Below are positions 56,196 to 64,000 of a stretch of DNA of 64,000 bases, piece after piece. The DNA lies in the NCBI GenBank assembly GCA_963921195.1, contig OY992537.1, forward strand, positions 66,084,040 through 66,148,039. Reading direction: 5' to 3'. Numbering within the stretch: the first letter of the stretch is position 1; each line of letters begins with the position of its first letter. The notes beneath the pieces are model-generated. The model was not told the DNA's origin, searched no databases, and saw only the letters and a program-made list of their open reading frames with translations. The DNA comes from Pegoplata infirma. Lineage: Eukaryota > Arthropoda > Insecta > Diptera > Anthomyiidae. The position numbers and the translations under genes are program-made.

Positions 56196-56932
56196 TAGGG
56201 TTGCCAGATACTAGAAGTCAAATAACTGGACAATGGAAAATTTTCAGCTGGATTTTTAAAAAGTAACTGGACCCATAAATATTTTTTTTTAATAATTTGA
56301 AAAAAAAAAACAACCGATTTTCATATTTGAGATACATATTCAAATTTTGGTCTAAATGGCCGTCTCTATTTGTCACGGCAAAATGTTCTTTTTTAAGCAT
56401 TCCTATTACTTTTTGTCATTGGCCTGATGATGGTTAGAGTATATTTTTCATAATCAGTTCAAAGTGGTCAAATCTGGAAATCAAGATGGACAGTTAAAAT
56501 TTCCTGGACGTTCGAAGTTAAAAAAGTGCGACAAAAAAGGGTGACCATTACTTGCAGATTTGACCCATCCAGACATATTTTTGTGGGGTTTCTTAAAAGA
56601 AAAATGTACGCCAAGAATCCTTAAATCATCGAAGAGCGAAATCAACTCTAGACTGATCGAGATGCTCGAAAAAGTTATAAAAAAATTAACGAAAATGCAG
56701 CAAAAAGTGCATATTTTCCGTATCCAAAAGAGACATTTATGATATATTTATGATTAATGTGTTATTGAAAAAGTAGTCCCAAAGAATTGTAAAAAATATT
56801 TAATAAACAAAAATAATTGTTAAAATTATGAAAATCCTTTTTCAACTGGACAAATTATGTTTTAACTGGAAACTGGACCAGACCTCAAATAACTGGAAAA
56901 TCCAGGCCATTCCAGGCCGTCTGGCAACCCTA
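56196..56932. mobile_element. 737-bp hAT-like element, duplication gcttacac, with a mariner-like scrap
   Basis: Ends 'tagggttgccagata' and inverted 'gtctggcaaccct' 'a', flanked by 'gcttacac' (56188-56195 and 56933-56940). Arms contain repeated 'aactgga' and 'ctggaaaatcc' words. The interior holds a transposase-like fragment unrelated to the terminal type. Confidence 0.9.
56553..56742 (+). pseudogene. mariner-like transposase C-terminal scrap
   Basis: The frame reads DLTHPDIFLWGFLKEKCTPR (about 56557-56616) and then EINSRLIEMLEKVIKKLTKM. This resembles the 'DL(T/S)P.D(F/Y)FLWG.LK..VY' block that carries the last catalytic Asp in mariner/Tc1-type (DDE/D) transposases, followed by the helical 'eELk..I...I' segment. 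Nothing of the rest of the enzyme is readable. It has no start of its own. It lies inside an element whose 8-bp duplication is hAT-like, so it is either captured or a remnant inside an older insertion. Confidence 0.6.
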
Positions 56933-58159
56933 GCTTACACTCACTTTGTCATTCCGTAAGTAACGCATCGAAATATGGGTTTAGGACCCCATAAAGTGTA
57001 TATTATTGATCACTGATCGGTTCTAAGACATTCTGTGACTAACAGTGTGTCCGTCCGTCCGTCTGTTGTTGAGAACACCATAAAGTACATAAAACAAGAG
57101 CTAGAATCCTGAAGTTTGTCACAAATATGTATAATGGTCATAGGCTGGTTAAGTTCTTGAACGAGCAAAATCGGACCAGGGGGGAAAAAGTTCCCCCTTG
57201 AAGAACTAAAACTACCCCAGAAAAATATTTTTTTTCCAAGTTTTATTTGTATATATGTTCAATAAATGAAACATTTTAATGCCATATGAAGTTCATCGAC
57301 CTGAATTTGAACCAAGGGGGATCAGGAAAGCGAATTTTTTCGGTCCGCCCCTTTGTGGGGGCGTGTATAGAAAAAATAATTTAAATAATGATAAATTTTT
57401 ATTAATTAGGTGCAAAAAATGACATCAATTTTTTTGGCAAGGTTTATCGCGAGAGGAAGGTGTCCCCCATAGTCTCCCGATAAACCCCCCACCCCCCTAC
57501 GCCAAAAAAACGTCCCTCCATTTGTTTTTTGTAGCTTTATTACATGTTTAAGGATTTCGTATTTTTTTCCAAAAACAAAGAAACGACTAAAAGATTAAAA
57601 AAAAAAACATTTTGTTAAATTTTTTTTTCTCAAATGCTGTGTTTTTATGTATTTTTGATAATTCGTTAATAAAAAACTACAATATTCCCATAAATCACTT
57701 TTTTCAGATAAATTTGTACATTTATGAGATTTTGTGAAAAACAAAAATTGGATTATAAATAAAATTTAAAATAATATAAATACATATTGTGCGCTCTTTC
57801 TTTGATTACTTTGATAGCACATTATGTACACTTTAATTTCCATTTTTTTTTTATTAATTTATCGCTTTTCATTCCAAAGTTATAGCAAAAATTGTGAACT
57901 ATAACCCTTTTTTCCGAAAAACAAAAAAAACGCCTAACAGGTTAAAAATTTTTTTTTTTCCAAATTTTTTTTTTCCAAAATTTGTATTTTTACGTGTTTT
58001 TATTAGTTCATCAATAAAAAAATATAATATTCTAAAACTACTGCTTATCAGAATTAATCGCCATTTTGGGTACCATCGAACCCAATGTGCGTCGACACTA
58101 AAGTTCAACCTAAACATCGCTGAGGCTGTGGAGGGTATTCATAGATTCGGCCAATTCGA

Positions 58160-58625
58160 CCATTTCTCGGTATTACCGGGAAATGGTACCGGTTTCCCGG
58201 TTCTTGAATTATTCCCGGGAATACCGGTATTTCCGGTTCCGGTTCTGACGGTATTACCGGTATGCCTGGGACTACCGGTATTTCGCTTTTATCAAAAAAA
58301 ATAAAAAATACAAAACATGTAAAAAACACAATTTCCATTTTTTATGAATTTAAGAAAAAAATAGTTACATGGTTTTTAAATAATTTTAAAAACACAACTA
58401 AATATTTTTGAAATACTGATTAAATAGTGTAATTTAAATACTTTACACTATAATATATTTTTGTTTTTGGGAACCGGTACCAGAATCTGAAACTGGAATA
58501 CCGGTATTCCCGGGAATATATCTAGACTGAATAAATAAATAATTATATTAATAATAAGAACCGAGAAACCGGTACCAGAACCGGAAATACCGGTATTGCC
58601 GGGAATACCGAGAACCGGGAAATGG
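58160..58625. mobile_element. 466-bp inverted-repeat element made of ACCGGTA/CCCGGG words
   Basis: 'ccatttctcggtatt', 'accgggaaatggtaccggtt' and 'attcccgggaataccggtat' on the left are mirrored by 'aataccggtattcccgggaa' and 'gggaataccgagaaccggga' on the right, around an AT-rich centre (58290-58450). No duplication identified. Frames 57894-58304, 58105-58338 and 58448-58642 rich in PVF/GIP residues are the repeat in translation. Style resembles the CCCGGGATT arms of 20413-21498. Confidence 0.75.
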
Positions 58626-58629
58626 GGCG

Positions 58630-59220
58630 CACTAGTCATCATAGATTTTAATCAAAACAATTGTTTGTTTTGCGGTCTAATGGGGCTTTAGCATCTTAAA
58701 AACTGGACAATATTACTGGAAAGGTTTCGAGTATTTTGCGGATGTGTTAAAATTTCAAGAGCTTCAAAAATGCTGTTGGACTTTTTGTTGTTTCGACAGT
58801 ATCTTCCGCAATATGTGCATTGATAAAATTTAGGAAATGTGTAGAGCGACATTTTTTTCAAATTTTAAATTTTTCCATGGGTCTGGGCAAATTTTCATAT
58901 TCCTGGCTCTAAAACTTATGTGGTACAAATTTGAGGCTAGTCAGATTTAATTAAACTAATTGATTTAATTAAATTAAACAAGCTTTCTTTGAATCAAATT
59001 AGGCCATTTTATCCTTTGGCTGCCTTCGATTAATATTTTAGATTTTTTGAAATCTGTTTCAAAAATATTCATCAAAGGTTAAGAATTTTTGTAAATTTTT
59101 GGCAAATTTCAGATGGCGATATCTCGAAAACCGTTTAACCGATTCAAGTTTTCTTTTGATATTTGTATTCAGCATATAAAAATTATAAAATATATTTGTA
59201 TCGCAAGACATATAAGTTTT
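58630..59220. other. Unassigned AT-rich stretch
   Basis: 'gcgatatctcgaaaaccgtt' near 59114 is a phrase common in fly repeats, but no border was found. No credible frame. Confidence 0.4.
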
Positions 59221-60774
59221 TATATCGAGGGCCTATATTCAAAACCCTCTATCTAAAAAACACAACTTTTCAGGAGAGCCAAAAAACTGTTTATTTATCT
59301 GATTTGCTCTTTATTTAAGCTAATAGGGCCTAAGGTTAATTAAGGTTAATTAATGTAATTAAAAGCAATATCGTTTTGTTAGAGTAATTAAAATTGGAAA
59401 TTCTGCAATATTTTTTAAATTAACTACTGAATCTCACACATATTCGTTTTTAAAATTTTGCACTATTGGGGATTTTATGATAGATAGAGGGTTTTGTTTC
59501 TCAAAAATATTTTAAGTGATCAGATAGAGTGTTTGACATTTTTATAAAAATAAATTATAATGATTTCATTTAGAACATCGGTAAATTTTAAACGTGATTT
59601 ATTAATGATAACGGCTTATAAAAATTCCGAAATCGCGGTTTTGGTCCGAAGGTGCTAATTTTTAATACAAAAATTTATTTTTTACCGAATTTATCTTAAA
59701 AGTTTAACATGTTATGTAAAAAATAGTAAAAAAAAATTAAAAACCCGATTTTGGTCCACAGATGCTGATCAGCATCGCGGTTTTAAACATTAAAATTTTT
59801 GTCTCATAATCTACATAAGACATCCAAATTTTGAGCCATATTTTTCAAAAAAGTCAAACAAGAATTTTAATAAAAAATTAGCTTTATTGGACCAAAATCG
59901 TGGTTCTGGAATTTTGTTGACAAATTTATGTTCAGCATGCAAAAATTAATATGAAAACATATATTGCATGATGAAATTATAAAACAAAATATTATATTTT
60001 GTGAGGATGTTTATTCTGGCTCGAGGTCATTATTTTCTTTATTAATTAAAACCATGATATTCTCATAGCATAATTTTCAAGAAAATTATTTTTTGTTTTA
60101 AATTTATTTATGTTGGTCATTTTTGCAAGACTTAATAGACAAGTGTTTCGGAATTTGTCAGATTCCATTGTCAAGATTATTTTTTTTAATTAGTAAAGAA
60201 AATAATTAATTATACCCACTTTACACTATTATACTTTTCAATTATACAAGCTTAATTTCACCATGTTAGCTAAATATTTTTTAAAAAATTTTGGCCAGAA
60301 ATTGTTCTTTTATTAGATACGACTAGGTTTCAATCAAAAAAATAATCCATTAATCTTTTGGAAGTTGGTAATTTTTGATGTGTATAATAGAAAAGTGTGA
60401 TAGTGTAAACTATGTATTAGTAAAGAAAATAATTAGTAAAGAAAATAATGACCTCGAGCCAGAATAAACATCCTCACAAAATATAATATTTTAAAGGTCG
60501 AATAAAACAATGTTTATTTTTTAATAAAAATTAATCAGAATAAAACAAAATATTTATAAATTACTTATTTAAAAAGGTATGGGGTATTGCATTCAGAAAA
60601 ATTAATTATGTAAGAGATAGAGAAAAGCAAAAATGCACATAAAATAGCAAAAAAAAAATTTTTGTTCTGAATTTTACATTATTGATGAAGGCCGTTTTAC
60701 TGAATATTTTGCCAACAAGAGCTCATTTCGTGAAAATAGAAAATAGAGGGTTTTGAATATAGGCCCTCGATATA
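59221..60774. mobile_element. 1.55-kb TIR element (TATATCGAGGGCCTATATTC)
   Basis: 'tatatcgagggcctatattc' 'aaaaccctctat' at the left is mirrored at 60743-60774. Similarity fades after about 60-100 bp. T-rich flanks prevent a firm duplication call ('tttt' on both sides). A second inverted pair lies inside at 59988-60495. No transposase frame. Confidence 0.75.
59988..60495. mobile_element. Inner inverted-repeat element (CTCGAGCCAGAATAAACATC)
   Basis: 'aaaatattatattttgtgag', 'gatgtttattctggctcgag' and 'gtcattattttctttatta' at 59990-60045 are mirrored at 60433-60495. 'agtaaagaaaataat' is duplicated at the inner edge of the right arm. Either a nested foldback or the true core of the outer element. 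Confidence 0.75.
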
Positions 60775-60779
60775 TTTTT

Positions 60780-61570
60780 AAATCAATGCTCCTTCATTTA
60801 GTTTTTAAAATGATTTTGAGATTGTTTTTGCTTAATTTGAAAATTTTGTTGTTCATATTATAACCATACAACCGCTTTTCACTGGGTATTTTAAATTAAA
60901 TTTCTTATACAACAAGATATTATTTCATAATCTACACATATTTACATTAAAATATTTTAATTATGAAAATATTTTATAAAAAGCTTTGAAATACCTTAAA
61001 TGATACAAAAAAGCGTCTCTTAAGTACAAAGCTTTTTTAAAAAATACCATTGTCTGCACTTAACTACAAAGTTACATTATAAAGGTAAAAAAATGTCTAC
61101 TTTGAATCTTTTATATAAAGAAAATCCTACTTTAATGAGACGGCAGCAACATCATAAGCGGTAAAATGCAATGTAATAAAGTCATAATTTTTTTCATAGA
61201 AAACATATAAGTTGTTTCTGTTTTGTCAACCAAAGAATTAGTTATGATATAAAAACTTCAGAGGATTATAATGTTATTTTAAAATCTGTCTTTGTAAATA
61301 AATATGAAAGCAAACATAAAAGTAAAATTTTAAATACACAGAGATTTTAAAATCATTAACCTTAGTTTACTTTAAATGAAAACGTACATATGTAAATTAT
61401 TATTTCTATGAAGAGAAATTCAGTTAAAACTACAGGCTGCAAACACAAAAGTTTTGGAAAGTGGTATTCAGTGCCAAAAAATATCATTTTGCTATTGCAA
61501 AAATGGTTCAGAACATTAACATTGTATTCATACATTTTTTTATTATGACAAAATAAAAGTAAAATAAACT
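60780..61570. other. AT-rich stretch, nothing recognised
   Basis: The minus-strand frame 61362-61601 has no recognisable domain and crosses into the next repeat. Confidence 0.4.
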
Positions 61571-61577
61571 CAATACT

Positions 61578-61875
61578 ACTACGCCCCAAGTTGGGCGCCA
61601 AAAAACTAAATTGAGATAAAACATATTTTGAGAAGTGATTATAAAAAATTACGAGATGGGTTAAACAACGTGATAAAAATTCATTTAAAATTCAGTTTCA
61701 GTAAGATTGATCAGCCCACTAATACAAGGCCCCACGGTGGGCGCCAATAAGTGCATTGAGATATCTAATATTTTTGAGAAGTGATTGTGAAAAATTGTGG
61801 ATTGGGACACGAGTTGATTGAAAATTATCTTAAAATTTAGTGTTAATTGATTTGGAACGGAAAATATAAAAATAA
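61578..61875 (-). repeat. Two ~147-bp direct units with primer-binding-like sites
   Basis: Unit 1 has 'cgccccaagttgggcgcca' (61582-61600), unit 2 'ggccccacggtgggcgcca' (61728-61746). Both are followed by 'ttgagat', 'tttgagaagtgatt' and 'aaaaatt'. On the minus strand they read TGGCGCCCAAC and TGGCGCCCACC followed by a GGGGC palindrome half. The first matches the tRNA-Lys-type primer site of many gypsy-class LTR elements. No LTRs or coding remnants were recognised nearby. Confidence 0.5.
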
Positions 61876-61879
61876 ACTC

Positions 61880-64000
61880 GTGGTCAGTAGTTTTTCAAAC
61901 TTAACGACACAAGTCTAGTGTGGATGCTTCATGTTGGTCGTCTTCAACATAAAGCTAGCGAAATAATTCCTTACTTTACGGAAATTTTTACAACGTGTAA
62001 AAATACGTCAACCTTGGGGAAATTGAAAGTAGTCTTCATATCGAAAAGTGGTGAAACTAATCATGCAACTGCAAAGGATTATCAACTTTCTATCAATTAG
62101 TCTATCATCCTTCCTTCTTAAAACCTTGGAAAGAATTCTCGACCTTTATTTAAGAGAGAACCTAGGTTCAAACATTCTATCGACTACGCAGTATGTTTAT
62201 CATCAGCAAAACGATACAAGCCGCTCTTCATTCGCTCGTGTACACTATAGAGATTTCTCTGGAAAATAGAGAATTTACCAGAGCCGCTTTTTTGGCTGTT
62301 TGCTGTTTTGTGGAGAAGTTACAGCCAAATGGGGGCTTAAAAGTGTCATAAGATATACAACGAGGGGAAAGCAACAGGAAGGAGTTTCGTCGCCATTCTA
62401 AAAAAATCTCAACTGGAAAAAATGTCAACTGGAAAGTTCTTGACCAATATATCCCAGCAGCTAGCGCGATCACTGAAACAGTTATGTATTTGGACAGATT
62501 AAAATGACCTTAACGTTTATCCGCGGAAAACTGTGATGTTATTGTTTACACGAAAGTATAAGATCGAAAATTTTAGGAAAATCAGGATTAACGTTGTTAA
62601 AATCCCACTTTCAAAGCATGCGAAATTTTTTGAGATTTTTCTGAACATCAAATTATCATGCAACCTAAATACCGAAAAAAAAGATTGTGAAAGCCAAATC
62701 ATGCCTTTTATGCGTGCAAGAAAATGTTTGGCAAGCCATGGCGACTTGAGCCAAGGATCACGCACTAGATCTATTCTTCGTAAAACTTAGTGCACTTACG
62801 GAATTGTCGTCTGACACAGAGCTCTAGAGAGGGAGGTGTTTCTTAGTAAATTGCAGTCAATTGACGTCTTTGCGAAGGGTGAGGCACATAAGGCATGCCT
62901 CAGACTCAAAGAGCCAAATCAGCTCAGATACCGACATTTTTAACACCACAGCTTGGTCAACCTGGATAACGTTGTCACTGACTACAAGGTGACCAAACTA
63001 CTTTTCAACCGGAAATTTTAAGTTTACTTTCCTACTCGAGACTTTTGGTTGAACTGGTGTTGCGTTCCAAATGACGCTTTAAATATCTTCACAGACGGTT
63101 CGAAAAATCGACGGGAGTGGGAGCAGGATTTACTACGGACGTGTGTGAAATACAAAAATCATTTAATTTGCCTTTGAGCTCTAGCATTTTCCAGGCTGAA
63201 ATAGCAGCCTTACAGTTTTCTGGAAAATCGGAGAGAATGATAGACTTTTACGTCGACATTCAATCTGCACTAAAAACTCTAAGAGGCTTCTGTAAAAAAA
63301 ATCGTTTTTGAGTGTTATGAGAATATTCAGAAACTATCCGGCAGTAAAATCATCTCTCTAATATGGGTACTAGGATATAAGGGAGAAGAGGGGAACGAGG
63401 AATCTGAGGAACGAGAAACGAGGATAAAAGCTTTTGTTCATGATGAACCCCCGGTTTCAAACAATCGACGGGAGTGGGAGCGGGATTCGCTACGGATGTC
63501 ACTGAAATACAAAAATCTTTAAATTTACAGTTGAGCTCTAGCATTTTCAACGATGAAATAGTTGCTATAAATAAGGCAGCCTTACAGTGTTCTGGAGAAG
63601 TAGATAGCGAGTTCTTTTGTGGTCTCTAATATGGGTACTATGAGGGGAACGAGAAATCTGAAAGCTGGCAAAACTGGGCGCATGTTGAACCCCCGATAAA
63701 GTACTGCAGATCGAGAAGTAATTGTCAGTGTATTTCCATGGCAAACAGGAAATGAAGAGAGTTTAGTAGCAGCAGAATTATCAGAATAATCTAGCCGCGT
63801 TACGACTTCGAAAGAACTCCCTATCTATTGCTTCTCTGATATAAATTGTTGAAGATGTGATGAACCGAATACGGATGAAACTGTTTAACATATCATTGGT
63901 CAGTAATCGCAAGCGAATTTAAGGTAAAGAAAAACTCGAGAATCTGGAAGATATCTCAATAATAGACCATATGTCCGTTAAATTGTTTGCAACATCGACT
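61880..64000 (+). pseudogene. Decayed RNase H-bearing LINE (copy 2), runs off the window
   Basis: The same LINE type as copy 1, with many stops and frameshifts. In order: a pre-RT segment (TLGKLKVVFISKSG, about 62000), the RT entry FLLKTLERILDLYLRE (about 62115), a corrupted palm, LFTRKYKIENFRKIRI (about 62542), HAKFFEIFLNIKLS, RARKCLAS, RNase H pieces SSIFQAEIAAL and FYVDIQSALKTL (63175-63290), ISLIWVLGYKGEEGNE (63350) and a C-terminal block similar to RCETPDVEET near 63856. YADD and TPQGG are not recognisable. The RNase H entry segment occurs twice (63100-63225 and 63465-63590). It retains more N-terminal RT than copy 1. Confidence 0.85.
63100..63590 (+). repeat. Internal duplication in LINE copy 2
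   Basis: 'cgacgggagtgggagc(a/g)ggatt', 'gaaatacaaaaatc', 'ttgagctctagcattttc' and 'gcagccttacag' appear at 63109-63222 and again at 63466-63588. The second copy keeps 'gctataaataaggcagcc', which the first has lost, so the two diverged after duplication or came from different source copies. Confidence 0.85.

Larger units (their letters stand above)
56165..57560 (+). mobile_element. Second-subfamily DINE, interrupted near its 5' end
   Basis: 'tatacccttcaactacggta' then, after the nested element, 'tcactttgtcattccg', core 'ccccataaagtgtatatt', GTCC units at about 57051-57064, 'ggaccaggggggaaaaagtt', 'cggtccgcccctttgtgggg' and 'acccccctacgcc'. It is collinear with the reverse of 51257-52020. Confidence 0.7.
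55586..58089. mobile_element. 2.5-kb element with CACATTGGGTTC ends, duplication cgtcg
   Basis: 'cacattgggttc' and inverted 'gaacccaatgtg' are flanked by perfect 'cgtcg' on both sides (55581-55585 and 58090-58094). Inner inverted similarity includes 'tggcgattaat'. Removing it restores 'cttcgtcgacactaaag', as in the relative at 11999. The ends and the 5-bp GC-rich duplication again suggest Transib-type transposition. It contains a DINE (56165-57560). The frames 55463-55708 and 57894-58304 span element borders and are not genes. Confidence 0.75.
54348..58127. mobile_element. Foldback element with ~180-bp internal repeats (CACGGTGAGCCTCAGCG ends)
   Basis: Left end 'cacggtgagcctcagcgatg', then 'tttaggttgaactttagtg' and 'tcgac'. 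The inverted counterpart ends at 58127. Between left end and about 55580 are 6-7 degenerate monomers of about 180 bp sharing 'tttcgcgatttctcgcgaa', 'gttaacagttttgtgacctt' and 'aaactgcatac'. The first monomers are inverted relative to the last. Flanks '(a/g)tgga' (54343-54347 and 58128-58132) suggest a 5-bp duplication. It is split near its right end by 55586-58089. One-armed relative: 11595-12042. Confidence 0.7.
53562..58155 (+). mobile_element. DINE-1/Helentron-like element, outermost layer of a nest
   Basis: The left part 53562-54347 begins 'tataccctccactctagtga' and keeps the core ('ccccacaaagtatatatatt') but has lost the GTCY block: 'atctagcgat' runs directly into 'tttaaaacacgctaactttt'. 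The right part 58128-58155 is 'gtggagggtattcatagatt' 'cggcca'. The two join into 'ggcatt(g/a)tggagggtattc', the normal DINE 3' end. The last bases are replaced by the next element at 58160. Confidence 0.75.

Noticed and set aside
57894..58304. 136-residue frame with PVFPVPVL repeats
   Set aside because: Its C-terminal half is the ACCGGTA/CCCGGG inverted repeat in translation and its N-terminal part belongs to the neighbouring element.

Overview
This window is 64 kb of AT-rich, repeat-dominated DNA from an insect nuclear genome, most likely a higher fly (Brachycera, probably a calyptrate). The main clue is a dozen copies of a DINE-1/Helentron-type element. Each carries the core 'ccccataaagtatatat', a (GTCY)n microsatellite and recurring 'accctcca...tggagggt' end motifs. 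Other clues are an RNase H-bearing LINE, a gypsy-type LTR element whose LTR begins AGTTA, and many short inverted-repeat elements. I see no intact host protein-coding gene. Almost every open frame is a transposon remnant, a translated satellite or a translated inverted-repeat arm.

Layout. 0-5 kb: an old 35-bp satellite, then a TIR element carrying a 5'-truncated LINE (2312-4196) with a 12-bp target duplication and a (CCTAA)n tail. 6.2 kb: a near-perfect 274-bp palindrome. 7-14 kb: two elements of a TIR family ending ACACYRCTCWAC, DINE copies and a 126-bp tandem duplication. 14-18 kb: a 760-bp TIR element and a 1.4-kb hairpin whose arms carry tRNA-like Pol III boxes. 18-24 kb: two fragments of transposon-encoded proteins, a hAT-like element bounded by CCCGGG-rich arms, and a TA-flanked MITE family. 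26-33 kb: diverged satellite, several TAGGG-ended elements with 8-bp duplications, including a 2.3-kb foldback with arms of about 1.1 kb.

38-48 kb: an 8.2-kb LTR retrotransposon on the minus strand (39808-48010). It has apparently identical 372-bp LTRs, a 4-bp duplication, a primer-binding site and a polypurine tract, but no recognisable pol. A 4.4-kb foldback element (41239-45667) sits inside it, built around a homogeneous array of a self-complementary 35-bp repeat.

49-58 kb: deeply nested insertions, DINE within Transib-like within foldback within DINE, with CAC...GTG termini and 5-bp duplications. 58-64 kb: further inverted-repeat elements, a pair of tRNA-Lys-type primer-binding-like sites, and a badly decayed second copy of the LINE running off the end.

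Nothing here works as a pathway. The window reads as heterochromatin-like or intergenic/intronic sediment in which the relative ages of many transposon families can be worked out from nesting, target duplications and paralogous empty sites. All coordinates and similarities come from reading by eye; no alignment or database search was possible.
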